The notes beneath the pieces are model-generated. The model was not told the DNA's origin. It saw only the letters and a list, made by a program, of their open reading frames with translations, and did no database searches. Shown piece by piece: positions 27,886 through 38,469 of a DNA stretch of 64,000 bases. Both the position numbers and the translations under genes were made by a program. Source of the DNA: Stappia albiluteola (GTDB lineage: Bacteria; Pseudomonadota; Alphaproteobacteria; Rhizobiales; Stappiaceae); contig NZ_JACFXV010000064.1 of the NCBI RefSeq assembly GCF_014050225.1, positions 124,001-188,000 on the forward strand. The letters are read 5' to 3'. How positions within the stretch are numbered: position 1 is the first letter of the stretch; the number at the start of each line of letters is the position of its first letter.

Positions 27886-29067
27886 TCACACGACGTTGCG
27901 CTCGACCATCGCCCGACCCTCGGCAATCCGTGAGAAGGATAGCGCCGAAAGGTCCAGCGTCGTGTAGCGTCCATGCGCGATCAGTTCGGCGATGCCTCGG
28001 CCGACCGCCGGAGACTGCTGCAAGCCGTGGCCGGAAAAGCCGCAGCAAAGCAGGAAGCCCGGCACGCCCTCCACGCCGCCCAAAAGAGCGTTGTGGTCGA
28101 AGAGATTCATATCGTAGTGGCCTGCCCAGGCAGCACCCGGCTTGATCGCCTCGAAGGCGGGAATGCGTCCGGCCAGCACCGGCCAGACCATCTCGAGGAA
28201 GAAATCGTGCTCGACCTCGAAATCCTCCGCGTCCGGATCGCGTTCGGCATCGGGCGCGGAACCGCACAGGAAGCCCTTGCCCTCCGGGCGGACATAGGCG
28301 CCGGTCGGATCGATCAGCAGCGGGCAGCCGTCGACCCTTTCCCGGCAATCGAAGGTGAAGATCATCCGCTTCCTCGACCGGACGGGGATCTCGACGCCAA
28401 GACTTGCGGCCAGCCGCGTGGCGCCACTGGCGCCGGCGGCGTCGACGAGGGTGCCGCAGGAGATTTTCGAGCCATCGGCGAGCGTCAGCAGGAAGCCCTC
28501 GCCCGCCCTCTCGGCCTTCGCCACCTCGCCGGCGAGATAGGGCACGCCGAGCGATCGCGCCTTGCGGCGAAAGGCCTGCATCAGCCCGTAGCCGTCGAAC
28601 CAGCCTTCGCCCGTGCGCCCGAAGCAGCCGGCGGCGATATCCTCGACATTGAGCCAGGGAAACCGTTCCTTGAGCTCCTTCGGCTCCAGGAACAGGATAT
28701 CGGCGCCCATCCGCGTCTGCAGCGCGTGGTTTTCCTCCAGGATCGACCGCCTGTCGGGCGTGGCGAGAAAGAGATAGCCGCCTTCGTGCAGGTCGATCGC
28801 CGGCCGCTCGTCACCGACGGCGAGCCTCGCACCGATCTCGCGGAGGAACTCGATGCCGTAGAGCGAGATGGCGATATTTGTCGGGTCGCTAAACTGCTGG
28901 CGGATGGAGGCCGCCGAGAGCGCCGAGGCGCAGCGCTGGTAGGATGGGTCCTTCTCGATCACCAGCACGGAACCCGTGAAATCCTCCGCCATGGCAAGGT
29001 GGCAGGCGATGGACGAGCCCATCACCGCGCCGCCGACGATCGCCACATCCACCGTTTCGATGCTCAT
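27886..29067 (-). CDS. FAD-dependent amino-acid/imino-acid oxidase (DAO family)
   Basis: The 393-residue product has the N-terminal FAD fold VDVAIVGGAVMGSSIACHLA and a C-terminal GFLLCCGFSGHGLQQSPAVG, typical of DAO/sarcosine-oxidase-like flavoproteins. In this cluster it is a candidate for the oxidase step that feeds AmaB, for example L-pipecolate oxidase (AmaA-like) or another amine oxidase. The assignment comes from context. The gap to the glutaryl-CoA dehydrogenase gene is 46 bases. Confidence 0.8.
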   Translation of the reverse strand: MSIETVDVAIVGGAVMGSSIACHLAMAEDFTGSVLVIEKDPSYQRCASALSAASIRQQFSDPTNIAISLYGIEFLREIGARLAVGDERPAIDLHEGGYLFLATPDRRSILEENHALQTRMGADILFLEPKELKERFPWLNVEDIAAGCFGRTGEGWFDGYGLMQAFRRKARSLGVPYLAGEVAKAERAGEGFLLTLADGSKISCGTLVDAAGASGATRLAASLGVEIPVRSRKRMIFTFDCRERVDGCPLLIDPTGAYVRPEGKGFLCGSAPDAERDPDAEDFEVEHDFFLEMVWPVLAGRIPAFEAIKPGAAWAGHYDMNLFDHNALLGGVEGVPGFLLCCGFSGHGLQQSPAVGRGIAELIAHGRYTTLDLSALSFSRIAEGRAMVERNVV

Positions 29068-29113
29068 CGCGCTCTCTTTGCAGGCCTCACGGGAAGGTCG
29101 TCAGACGTTTCAA

Positions 29114-30322
<1,209 letters not shown>

Positions 30323-30336
30323 GATGCTCTTCCTCC

Positions 30337-31872
30337 TCAGGCGACGTCGAACTTGACGCCCTGCGCCAGCGGCAGCGCGCCGGAATAGTTGATGGTGTTG
30401 GTGGCGCGGCGCATATAGGCCTTCCAGGCATCGGACCCCGCCTCGCGGCCGCCGCCCGTCTCCTTCTCGCCGCCGAATGCGCCGCCGATTTCCGCGCCCG
30501 ACGGGCCGATATTGACATTGGCGATACCGCAGTCGGACCCGGCAACGGAGAGGAACGTTTCCGCCTCGCCCAGATCGTTGGTGAAGATGGAGGACGACAG
30601 GCCCGCGCCGACGTCATTCTGCAGCGCAATCGCTTCCGAAAGCTCGTTGTAACGCATCACGTAGAGGATCGGCGCGAAGGTCTCTTCCGACACCGGGCCG
30701 CACTGGGCCGGCATCTCGACCAGCGCCGGATGGACGTAATAGGCCTCATCGCGGCCCGGCACCGTGAAGCGGTTGCCGCCGGTCACCTTGCCGCCCTCGG
30801 CGATTGCCGCTTCCAGCGCCCGCTGCATGTTGTCGAAGGCTGCCTTGTCGATCAGCGGACCAACCAGCGTGCCGTCCTCCAGCGGATTGCCGACCTTTAC
30901 CGACTGATAGGCGGCCTTCAGGCGCGGCAGCAGCGCATCGTAGACGCTGTCATGCACGAAGAGACGGCGCAATGTCGTGCAGCGCTGGCCGGCCGTGCCG
31001 ATCGCCGCGAAAGCGACGCCGCGCAAGGTGAGGTCCAGGTTGGCCGAGGGGCAGACGATCGCGGCGTTGTTGCCGCCAAGCTCCAGGATCGCCCGGGCGA
31101 AGCGCTTGGCAAGGCGCGGCCCGACGGCGCGGCCCATGCGGGTGGAGCCGGTGGCGGAAACCACCGGCACGCGCGGATCGTCGACCAGCACCTCGCCAAG
31201 CTCGCGTCCGCCCTGCAGCACCATCAGGAGATCCGCCGGCGCGTCCTTGCCGAAACGCTCCGCCGCACGACGATAGAGCGCCTCGACGCCCAGCGCGGTC
31301 AGCGGCGTCTTTTCCGAGGGCTTCCACACCACGCTGTCGCCGCAGACGAGGGCAATGGCCGCGTTCCAGGAAAACACCGCGACGGGGAAATTGAAGGCGG
31401 AGATGACGCCGCAGACGCCGAGCGGATGCCACGTCTCCATCATCCGGTGGCCGGGACGCTCCGAAGCGATGGTTAGGCCATAGAGCTGGCGCGACAGGCC
31501 GACGGCGAAATCGCAGATGTCGATCATTTCCTGCACTTCGCCGAGGCCCTCGGAGGTGATCTTGCCGGCCTCGATGGAAACGAGGCGGCCGAGATCGTCC
31601 TTGTGCGCCCGCAGCTCCTCGCCGAAGAGGCGCACCAGTTCGCCACGGCGGGGCGCCGGCAGGCTGCGCCACTGCTGGAATGCAGCCTGCGCGCGGCCGA
31701 TCATGTCCGCGGCATCGGCGGCACTTGCCTCGACGACCTCAGCCAGCATCTCGCCGGTGATCGGCGAGCGGGCGGCAAGCGTGCCGTTCTGGTAGCGCTT
31801 TTTCTCGACGCCGAGCCGGGCAAGGATCTGGTCGGTCTCGCCGATCAGGCTCGGAATGGTCGGCTGGCTCAT
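30337..31872 (-). CDS. amaB: 2-aminoadipate-6-semialdehyde / piperideine-6-carboxylate dehydrogenase (ALDH7, AmaB-like)
   Basis: The 511-residue product starts at [15 protein letters not shown] (31872), behind AGGAG. It matches the antiquitin/ALDH7 family: [19 protein letters not shown], the catalytic glutamate in [15 protein letters not shown], catalytic cysteine in [12 protein letters not shown], and [19 protein letters not shown], which is diagnostic for ALDH7. It oxidises 2-aminoadipate semialdehyde, formed from lysine via pipecolate or saccharopine. It is divergent from a LysR gene and leads the lysine-degradation set. Confidence 0.9.
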   Translation of the reverse strand: MSQPTIPSLIGETDQILARLGVEKKRYQNGTLAARSPITGEMLAEVVEASAADAADMIGRAQAAFQQWRSLPAPRRGELVRLFGEELRAHKDDLGRLVSIEAGKITSEGLGEVQEMIDICDFAVGLSRQLYGLTIASERPGHRMMETWHPLGVCGVISAFNFPVAVFSWNAAIALVCGDSVVWKPSEKTPLTALGVEALYRRAAERFGKDAPADLLMVLQGGRELGEVLVDDPRVPVVSATGSTRMGRAVGPRLAKRFARAILELGGNNAAIVCPSANLDLTLRGVAFAAIGTAGQRCTTLRRLFVHDSVYDALLPRLKAAYQSVKVGNPLEDGTLVGPLIDKAAFDNMQRALEAAIAEGGKVTGGNRFTVPGRDEAYYVHPALVEMPAQCGPVSEETFAPILYVMRYNELSEAIALQNDVGAGLSSSIFTNDLGEAETFLSVAGSDCGIANVNIGPSGAEIGGAFGGEKETGGGREAGSDAWKAYMRRATNTINYSGALPLAQGVKFDVA

Positions 31873-32020
31873 GGCGTTTCTCCTGAGACGTTCCTGCGTC
31901 AGATGGTCCGGCATGGGCGGGCATCTGGCCGGTTGATTTTTCCGCCGCGGAGTGTCCCCGCTGGCGATGGTCGGGCAAAGTGATATGTTCTCTTGAGATC
32001 ATGAACGAATGGAATAAAAC

Positions 32021-32944
32021 TTGCGACGCGGTTTCGTCCCCCACGCTGACAATCTGCTGGCCTTCGAATGCGCCGCCCGCCACGGCAGCTTCACCCGCGC
32101 GGCGGAAGAGCTTCACCTGACACAAGGCGCCGTTTCCAAGCAGGTTCGCCAACTCGAGGAGCGCCTCGGCGTCGAGCTTTTCAAACGGGTGCGCCAGCGC
32201 ATCGTGCTGACCGACGCCGGCAGGCTCTACCTGCACGACGTACGCGAGGCGATCGAGCACCTGACCGACGCCACCCGCCAGGTCATGTCCTTCGGCGGCA
32301 GTGCGGACGTGCTGAACCTCGCCACATTGCCGACATTCGGCACGAAGTGGCTAGCGCCGCGCCTTGCATCCTTCCACCGCCGTTATCCGCAGGCAAGCTT
32401 CAACCTTGCGGTGCGCCTCAGGCCCTTCGATTTTGCCCGGGAACCCTTCGACGCGGCGATCCACTATGGCGAGCCGGTCTGGGCGGGCGGCATCTGCGAG
32501 CCGCTCTTCGCCGAGGAGGTGATCGCCGTGGCGACGCCGGCCTATCGCGACCATCATGGACTGCGCATGCCAGCCGACCTGAACGGGGTCGTCCGGCTGC
32601 ACCAGTCGACGCGGCCACTCGCCTGGAAGCAATGGTTCGAGGCTGCCGGCGTCGACAGCAACACCGCCTTCCAGGGCCCGCGTTTCGAACAGTTCGGAAT
32701 GATCTCGCAGGCAGCCGCCAACAATCTCGGCGTGGCGCTGGTGCCGCGCTTCTTCGTTGCCGAGGAGCTGGCGAGCGGCCGGCTGGTGCAGCTCTTCGAC
32801 ACTTCCCTCAGCCTGCCTTCGGCCTATCATTTCGTATATCCGGAAAACCGGACCATCCGCCCCGTGGTCGCCGCCTTTCGCGACTGGCTGGCCGAGGAGG
32901 CCGGAAATGGCGGGGCAACAGGAAGAAGCGCGAGGCAGCCATGA
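32021..32944 (+). CDS. LysR-family regulator (GcvA-like) next to lysine catabolism genes
   Basis: The 307-residue LysR protein has its helix-turn-helix at about residues 12-70 (GSFTRAAEELHLTQGAVSKQ) and a PBP2 effector domain (about 95-290). The start is TTG 32021; the in-frame ATG at 32009 is blocked by a stop after two codons. It is divergent from the AmaB-like gene and is the likely local regulator. Confidence 0.87.
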   Translation: MRRGFVPHADNLLAFECAARHGSFTRAAEELHLTQGAVSKQVRQLEERLGVELFKRVRQRIVLTDAGRLYLHDVREAIEHLTDATRQVMSFGGSADVLNLATLPTFGTKWLAPRLASFHRRYPQASFNLAVRLRPFDFAREPFDAAIHYGEPVWAGGICEPLFAEEVIAVATPAYRDHHGLRMPADLNGVVRLHQSTRPLAWKQWFEAAGVDSNTAFQGPRFEQFGMISQAAANNLGVALVPRFFVAEELASGRLVQLFDTSLSLPSAYHFVYPENRTIRPVVAAFRDWLAEEAGNGGATGRSARQP

Positions 32945-33366
32945 ATTGCCGCCATGCCCGGGACACCCTGATTGCGTCGGCGCTGGCGTTCGGCTTCTGC
33001 GCCCTGGTTCCGGCTACGGCCCCTGCCGCAAGCTGCGGCTGCCGCTGTGTCGGGTCCGTGGCACAGCCCTATTGCGATAAGCCGGGACTTTCCGCACCGA
33101 CCTGCCCTCCGGAAGCCTGCCTGACGGTGGCGCAGGAGCCGCCGCGAAACGTCATCACACCCCCACCACCGCCGAAGCGGCCGGATCCGCTGGTGAGACC
33201 GGATCCGCTCTATCGGGAAGACACGTTCAATCCGCGCCGGCCGCCGCGCAATCCCGTGAAGGAGCGCCTCGACAAGCTGAACCGGCAGAACAAGACGGAT
33301 TGCACGCTGGCGCCGGTCCGCAATCCGGCGACAGGCCGCTACGAATACAGGCGGCGCTGCAATTGA
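32941..33366 (+). CDS. Small secreted cysteine- and proline-rich protein of unknown function
   Basis: The 141-residue product starts at an ATG overlapping the LysR stop. It has a signal peptide (residues ~1-29, LIASALAFGFCALVPATAPA), a Cys cluster (SCGCRCVGS and YCDKPG, about 31-47), a proline-rich linker (PPPPPKRPDPLVRPDPL, about 74-90) and a basic C-terminus ending RRRCN. I do not recognise a family. Confidence 0.7.
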   Translation: MNCRHARDTLIASALAFGFCALVPATAPAASCGCRCVGSVAQPYCDKPGLSAPTCPPEACLTVAQEPPRNVITPPPPPKRPDPLVRPDPLYREDTFNPRRPPRNPVKERLDKLNRQNKTDCTLAPVRNPATGRYEYRRRCN

Positions 33367-33388
33367 AGATATGACAGGCCGCCAAGCC

Positions 33389-33769
33389 TTACTGACAGCT
33401 GTTGCCGCCCGTCGGGGACGCGTCGGCTACGCGCGTCACGCGCACCTTGGTCACGCCCTTGCTGATGAAGCCGAGCTCGCGGGCCGCGCCCCTCGAAAGG
33501 TCGATCACCCGGCCGCGCACGAAGGGGCCGCGATCGACGATCTTCACCACCACCTCGCGGCCGTTGGCGAGGTTCTCCACCTTTACCTGCGTGCCGAAGG
33601 GCAGGGTGCGATGCGCCGCCGTCATGGCTTCGGGATTGTGGATCACGCCGCTGGCGGTGCGTCCGCCGAGCGCATACCAGGAGGCCTTGCCGCATTCGGT
33701 CTTCGCGGAAGCCGGAGCGATGGAAGCCAGCACGAGGGCGAGGCCGGCGATCGTCAGTCTGGTAATCAT
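33389..33769 (-). CDS. RlpA-like double-psi beta-barrel secreted protein
   Basis: The 126-residue product starts at [20 protein letters not shown] (33769), a signal peptide cleaved near SAK. The rest is an RlpA/DPBB domain: [29 protein letters not shown] and [20 protein letters not shown]. RlpA proteins bind or cleave denuded peptidoglycan at septa. This one is short, with no SPOR domain, and ends in two C-terminal cysteine-adjacent residues (NSCQ). The upstream frame to 33823 is not needed. Confidence 0.85.
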   Translation of the reverse strand: MITRLTIAGLALVLASIAPASAKTECGKASWYALGGRTASGVIHNPEAMTAAHRTLPFGTQVKVENLANGREVVVKIVDRGPFVRGRVIDLSRGAARELGFISKGVTKVRVTRVADASPTGGNSCQ

Positions 33770-34108
33770 CGATGTAAATCCAGGTTTGGTGAACCATCCG
33801 GCTGGATTTACTCGCCCTCCCAAGAAGTTAATTCAGCCAATTCGCAATATCTCGCCAAAAGAGGCGACACTGTGAAGCGTTGAAATAGCCTCGATAATCC
33901 GGAATAGGCGCCTGAAAAGACTGAGAGAATCTCGTCCGGAGAATTTCGTTCCCGCGAGGGCTTTGGCTCGATTTGCACAAAATTGCCCGATTTCGAGCTG
34001 CAAGAATGCCATTTTCGCAGCGCGCGCAGGGCCTTGAGCGGCATTTTCAAGGTCGGATGAAAGCCCGGCAAGACGAAAGGAGAGGTCATGCGCCACAACC
34101 TACGTCGC
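33770..34108. other. Low-GC spacer with a doubtful small ORF
   Basis: This 339-bp gap between the RlpA-like gene and the hydrolase-like gene is AT-richer than its surroundings. It should hold the RlpA-like promoter. A minus-strand frame from GTG 34096 to 33833 (87 residues, MAHDLSFRLAGLSSDLENAA...) is open but has no clear ribosome binding site, domain or family. I treat it as unproven. Confidence 0.3.
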
Positions 34109-35206
34109 TCAGGCAGGCTCCTCTCCGCCACCCGATGCGAATGCCGCCGCTTCAACCTCCTGCCGGGACCGCCAGCGCAAGTCCTCAGGGAAGCGATCGA
34201 CGGCCTCGTTCGCCAGTGCCTCGGCAGCCGTGTCGGGTCCCGAGCGGTAAGTCAGCGCCAGCCGCTTGAACCAGACCGTCTTCCGCCAACGCTTCGGCAG
34301 GCGGGCGAGCGCCGGGTCGCCGTCGATCCTCTTCTGCAACCGTGCGAGGCGATCGAGCGCCCGCAAAATCTCGCCACGCCCGGCAAGAACGTCGGCAAGC
34401 AGCAGCGCAGCGCCCGGATTCCTCTCCGCCAGCCCTTCAAGCGCGGCCGGATCGACCGCCTCGCCGCGATAATGGCGCAGTCCCGCTCCGGCGAAGGCCG
34501 CAAGCTCGTCGACATCGAACGCCGCCGCCAGCCCGCGCTTGCGGCATTCTGCATCAAGATCGCGGTCGAAACGGGCGATCACCTTGCGGATGATGTTGAG
34601 GCTGTAGAGATGATCGTGGCTTGCATGCGAGGACGACAGCAGGGAGACGCGCAATCCCGCCGGCCTGTTGGCGAGGCGCATGATCGCCGCCGCACCAGCA
34701 GCATCGAAAGGATCGAAGGCGCCGAAGACAATCCGCAGCGGCCCGTCGAAGCTTTCGATCCCGTGAAGCAGCTCTACTCCGCCGACCGACGCGACACCGG
34801 CTTCCGCGCTGCGGCTGCCCGGCAGTCCGAGCTCGAATTCTGGCCCGAAGGCCAGGATCTCGCCGTCGCCCCGCCGAAGCCCCGTGAGAAGCGCACCATA
34901 GGCCCCCTTCGAGGAACCGTAATGGATAATCCGCGCCGGCCGGCTCGCTGCAACCGCCTTGTCGAGGCGCTCGTCGATTTCCGCCTCGAAACCGCGATAC
35001 CAGCTCGCATCGGGCGCGTTGAGGAAGAGGCAGGCATGGCGGGTGATGGCAAAAAGCCGCTCCAGACCGAATTTTCCGTCCGGGACGCGGGCCTGCGAAT
35101 AGACGACGGCCAGCACGTCGGAGCCGGATGCGGCCCTGTAACGGCTCGTCAGGCCGGAACGCCCGGCGGCTATGGCCAATGGCCCTTCGGCCTGCGTTTC
35201 AGCCAC
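34109..35206 (-). CDS. Unrecognised alpha/beta-hydrolase-like protein with C-terminal helical region
   Basis: The 365-residue product starts at GTG 35206, six bases after the AraC-MGMT stop with GGAG/AAGG upstream, so it is the second gene of that operon. Residues ~25-200 look like an alpha/beta hydrolase: a nucleophile-elbow-like HYGSSKGAYGALLTG, then FGAFDPFDAAGA and SHASHDHLYS as possible acid and histidine sites. Residues ~240-350 resemble TPR-like helices (ERNPGAALLLADVLAGRGEI). No signal peptide is seen. I do not recognise a named family. Confidence 0.7.
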   Translation of the reverse strand: MAETQAEGPLAIAAGRSGLTSRYRAASGSDVLAVVYSQARVPDGKFGLERLFAITRHACLFLNAPDASWYRGFEAEIDERLDKAVAASRPARIIHYGSSKGAYGALLTGLRRGDGEILAFGPEFELGLPGSRSAEAGVASVGGVELLHGIESFDGPLRIVFGAFDPFDAAGAAAIMRLANRPAGLRVSLLSSSHASHDHLYSLNIIRKVIARFDRDLDAECRKRGLAAAFDVDELAAFAGAGLRHYRGEAVDPAALEGLAERNPGAALLLADVLAGRGEILRALDRLARLQKRIDGDPALARLPKRWRKTVWFKRLALTYRSGPDTAAEALANEAVDRFPEDLRWRSRQEVEAAAFASGGGEEPA

Positions 35207-35212
35207 TCACCT

Positions 35213-36127
35213 TCACTCCGCGGCGATCGCGCCCGTCACGCCCGCCTCCCAGCCGAGAATGGCGCGCTTGCGCGTCAGCCCCCAATGATAGCCGCACAAG
35301 GAGCCCGAGCGGCCGATCACCCGATGGCACGGCACGACGAAGGAGATCGGATTCTTGCCAACGGCGGTACCGACCGCGCGCGCGGCGGAGGGCTTGCCAA
35401 GTCTGGCGGCGATTTCCGAATAGGTGGTCGCCTTGCCCATCGGGATGCGCAGCAGCGTTTCCCAGACCCGAATCTCGAAATCCGTGCCGATGAAGACGAT
35501 CTTCAGCGGCTGGTCGGAGGACCATTCGTTGCGGTCGAAGATACGGCGCACATAAGGCCCGGTTGACGCCAGGTCCTCCTCGTAGACCGCCTTCGGCCAG
35601 CGCGAGGTCATGTCCTCGAGCGCCGCCGCTTCCTCGCCCGGATCGGCGAAGGCCAGACCCGCCAGCCCGTGCTCGGTCGCCATCACCAGCACCTGCCCGA
35701 AAGGCGAGGGATGAAAGCCGTATTTCATCATCACGCCGTCGCCGCGCGCGCGGTAGACGCCGGGCGTCATCGCCTCGTGGGTGACAAAAAGATCGTGCAG
35801 CCGGCCCGGCCCCGAAAGCCCGACCTCGTAGGTCGTATCCAGCACGCTCGCCGCATCCTTCAGCAGCGCACGCGCATGGTCGAGGGTGAGCGCCTGCAGG
35901 AACTGCTTCGGCGTAATGCCGGCCCAGCGCGAGAACACCCGCTGCAGCTGGATCGGCTGCAATCCGGAATGGCGCGCGATTTCCTCAAGGCCCGGCTGGT
36001 CCCGCCACGTCTCGGTGATGAATTGCAGTGTCCGGCGTACGACTTCATAGTCGCCCGAGGCATCTTCCATATCCGCCGGCAGCCTGCTGTGCTTACGGGC
36101 CACTTCAAGGGTCGTTGCAGGGATCAT
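35213..36127 (-). CDS. AraC HTH - methylated-DNA-protein-cysteine methyltransferase (Ada-like without Zn domain)
   Basis: The 304-residue product starts at MIPATTLEVARKH (36127). Residues ~30-115 are an AraC-type helix-turn-helix (LEEIARHSGLQPIQLQRVF). Residues ~135-300 are an MGMT domain with the active cysteine in FVVPCHRVIG, and GKATTYSEIAARLGKP upstream of it. It removes O6-alkyl groups from guanine. The N-terminal Ada zinc/phosphotriester-sensing domain is absent, so how it senses damage is unclear. Confidence 0.9.
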   Translation of the reverse strand: MIPATTLEVARKHSRLPADMEDASGDYEVVRRTLQFITETWRDQPGLEEIARHSGLQPIQLQRVFSRWAGITPKQFLQALTLDHARALLKDAASVLDTTYEVGLSGPGRLHDLFVTHEAMTPGVYRARGDGVMMKYGFHPSPFGQVLVMATEHGLAGLAFADPGEEAAALEDMTSRWPKAVYEEDLASTGPYVRRIFDRNEWSSDQPLKIVFIGTDFEIRVWETLLRIPMGKATTYSEIAARLGKPSAARAVGTAVGKNPISFVVPCHRVIGRSGSLCGYHWGLTRKRAILGWEAGVTGAIAAE

Positions 36128-36285
36128 GACCGTTTCACCAGTTTTCTCGATTGGATCTGAAAATAATCTCGCGCCCGACCGCCCGCCACCCGTTTTGCGA
36201 GCCCTTTCACATTCCAGCCGAAATTGCGACGATACCATCTGGAAGATATCGCATTGGCACCCGTGCCGCTGACATGGACCGCAGA

Positions 36286-38169
36286 ATGAACGCCTCATCG
36301 CTTACCGGAACGGCCCGGCGCATGCTTCGCCTGATCGCCTTTTCGGCCCTCGCGCTTTTCCTTGCCAGTCACGGGGTGCAAGCCGAGACGAGGCTGCTTT
36401 CGATCGGCACCGACAAGCCGGAAGTCGAGATCGAGGCGGTGAGCGCCGGCGGCATACGTCTGAAGGAGGCCGGACGAAGCGGCGACCGCGTCTTCATCGA
36501 GATCGGCAAGGCCGATCAGGCCTTCGTCTGCCGCCAGGACCTGACCTTCCGCCTCTCCGACGGACGGGAGATCAAGCGGAGCCTCGACCTTTGTGCGGCG
36601 AACTACCAGATCGACGTTGCCGTCGGCGAGGCGACCCGCATCCAGCGCAGGATCGTCATGATCGAGATCGATGACGGCTCGAAGGTGCGCGAGGTCCATC
36701 TCGACGGCAAGCGGCAGAAGATCACCCGCAGCGAAACCGGCACCACCTTCATCGAAGTGGAGGGCGACCCGTCCGCCGGCGGCGAAATCGCCTGCCGCCG
36801 CAAGATGAAGCTCGTGCTGGAGGACGGCCGCATCATCGAGCGGTCCGAGGATATCTGCGGCGACAACAAGGTCTATGTCGCGGTCGATGCCGCAAGGCCC
36901 GCCACAGGCTCGCCGGAGCGGCCGGCCGTTCGCCAGGCGGTGCCTTCCGGGGCGACGCCGAGCGCTCCGCCGATCGGCGCCGAGGCGCGCCGCCAGCCTC
37001 GCCGGCCTGGACAGCAGGAAAGCGGCGCTCCGGCCGTCTCTGCGGCAACGGACGATGCCGAAGATAACGCAAGCCCCGACGCTACGGCTTCGGATACGCC
37101 TCCCTCCGGCACCCCGGAATTTATCGAAGGGGGCACATGGACTGTTCGCGACGATCCATCCGCCAAACGCGCCAGCCTGACCTATGCCCTGCCGCAGGAT
37201 GGCAGTGACGGCTTCACGGCAAGCTGCGGCATTGGCAGCAGCGAGGCGACGATCACGCTTGTCGAGACTGTCGACGCTCTCAGGGAAGGTGCATCGATCG
37301 ACGTTTCGCTGAATGCCCGCGATGCCGACCGCGACTATCGCGCAAAGGGATCGGAGCCGGATACGGACGGCAAGTCCTATCCGACGATCAGCCTGCCGAT
37401 CACGGATCCGATCTGGGAAGACCTCATTCGGGGCGAGATCGTGACGGTTTCCATTGCCGGTTCGCCCCGCTACGCTGTGTCGCTGAAAGGCAGCGCGCAG
37501 GCGGTCCGCCGCTTCCTCGCCTTCTGCCAGCCGCCCCAGCGCATCGTCGAAGCGCCGGCGACGCCGGGCTTCGCTCCTTCCGAACCCGCGGGCGGCCCGA
37601 GCTGCGCCGACGAAGGCTATATCCGCTCCGTACCAAGCGACCGCCCCGCGACGCTGGTGTTCCGCAACAATTATCGCGGCACCGTCATCGTCAACTGGAT
37701 CGACTATAACGGCAATCGCCGATTCCAGACGGACATTCCGCCGGGCGGCGAACTGCGCCAGCCGACGGTGCTGGACCATCCCTGGCTGATTTCGACGACG
37801 CAGGGCGAATGCCTCGGCGTCTATCTGCCGCGCTCGTCGTCGCGCACCGTTACCATCACCGGAAGCCCGCGGCAGGCGCCGCCCGCAGCTCCGCCGACCT
37901 GGGAAACGCAGCCGGATTACGGCGTCGAAAGAGCGTTCATCGATGTCACCTACGGCTGCGAGGGCGGCACGGAAATCGACGTCACTTTCGACAACGCCCG
38001 CGGCCTGGCGGTCGTGCGCGAGATCGGCCTGCGGCCTGTCAGCCTCCGGCAGGTTCGTCCGGGACCAAGCTTTTTTTATCGCCTGCGCTCCTATTCGCTG
38101 ACCGGGCGCGGGGAATTTGCCACCTGGGATCGCCCGGGCACCTACCCGAAAAAGTGCCGGGCCTATTGA
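36286..38169 (+). CDS. Multidomain periplasmic protein: duplicated N-terminal repeat, VHL-beta domain, MliC-like C-terminus
   Basis: The 627-residue product starts at MNASSLTGTARRML (ATG 36274 is an alternative) and has a signal peptide to about residue 33. Two homologous units follow, each with a Cys pair at the same spacing (Cys82/103 in CRQDLTFRLSDGREIKRSL; Cys170/191 in CRRKMKLVLEDGRIIERSE). After a low-complexity linker (~203-280) comes a domain ending VSLKGSAQAVRRFLAFC (~282-414). A VHL-beta-like domain (~446-515, NWIDYNGNRRFQTDIPPGGE, then HPWLIS) is next. The last ~75 residues resemble the lysozyme inhibitor MliC (VTYGCEGGTEIDVTFDNA, Cys558/624). Role unknown; periplasmic binding or inhibition is plausible. 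Confidence 0.78.
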   Translation: MNASSLTGTARRMLRLIAFSALALFLASHGVQAETRLLSIGTDKPEVEIEAVSAGGIRLKEAGRSGDRVFIEIGKADQAFVCRQDLTFRLSDGREIKRSLDLCAANYQIDVAVGEATRIQRRIVMIEIDDGSKVREVHLDGKRQKITRSETGTTFIEVEGDPSAGGEIACRRKMKLVLEDGRIIERSEDICGDNKVYVAVDAARPATGSPERPAVRQAVPSGATPSAPPIGAEARRQPRRPGQQESGAPAVSAATDDAEDNASPDATASDTPPSGTPEFIEGGTWTVRDDPSAKRASLTYALPQDGSDGFTASCGIGSSEATITLVETVDALREGASIDVSLNARDADRDYRAKGSEPDTDGKSYPTISLPITDPIWEDLIRGEIVTVSIAGSPRYAVSLKGSAQAVRRFLAFCQPPQRIVEAPATPGFAPSEPAGGPSCADEGYIRSVPSDRPATLVFRNNYRGTVIVNWIDYNGNRRFQTDIPPGGELRQPTVLDHPWLISTTQGECLGVYLPRSSSRTVTITGSPRQAPPAAPPTWETQPDYGVERAFIDVTYGCEGGTEIDVTFDNARGLAVVREIGLRPVSLRQVRPGPSFFYRLRSYSLTGRGEFATWDRPGTYPKKCRAY

Positions 38170-38469
38170 TCTGCCGAATTCGCCCCCCGGGTAGCCGGTA
38201 TCGCGTAGCAAAATACAGCCTGGACGCCGAAGCTTCCCTCGCTGTGCCCTGTGTCGCGCCAGATTTCGCTGCAACGCACCATTTCGTGAAAACGCATTCA
38301 ACAATTCGAATTCTGATAACGCTAAGTTTACAATCGAAGAAATATCACTGGGGAGACCTCTCCGCGAACCGATTTCGAACCTCGATCAAGGATCGAGGAG
38401 AGACGCCAGCCAGCCCAAGGGATTGGGCTGGTCGCGGTTCTTGCTGCCTCTGGACCACGGAAGGCCTCC
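38170..38469 (+). promoter_or_regulatory. Upstream region of the chemoreceptor gene
   Basis: This 300-bp spacer has an AT-rich segment (about 38295-38350) likely to hold the promoter. A perfect hairpin, CCAGCCCAA (38410-38418) / TTGGGCTGG (38423-38431) with a GGGA loop, lies 39 bases before the chemoreceptor ATG. No coding frame of interest is seen. Confidence 0.4.

Noticed and set aside
33833-34096. 87-residue minus-strand ORF
   Set aside because: No ribosome binding site, domain or family is visible, and the region is a low-GC spacer. It is described as unproven in the spacer entry.
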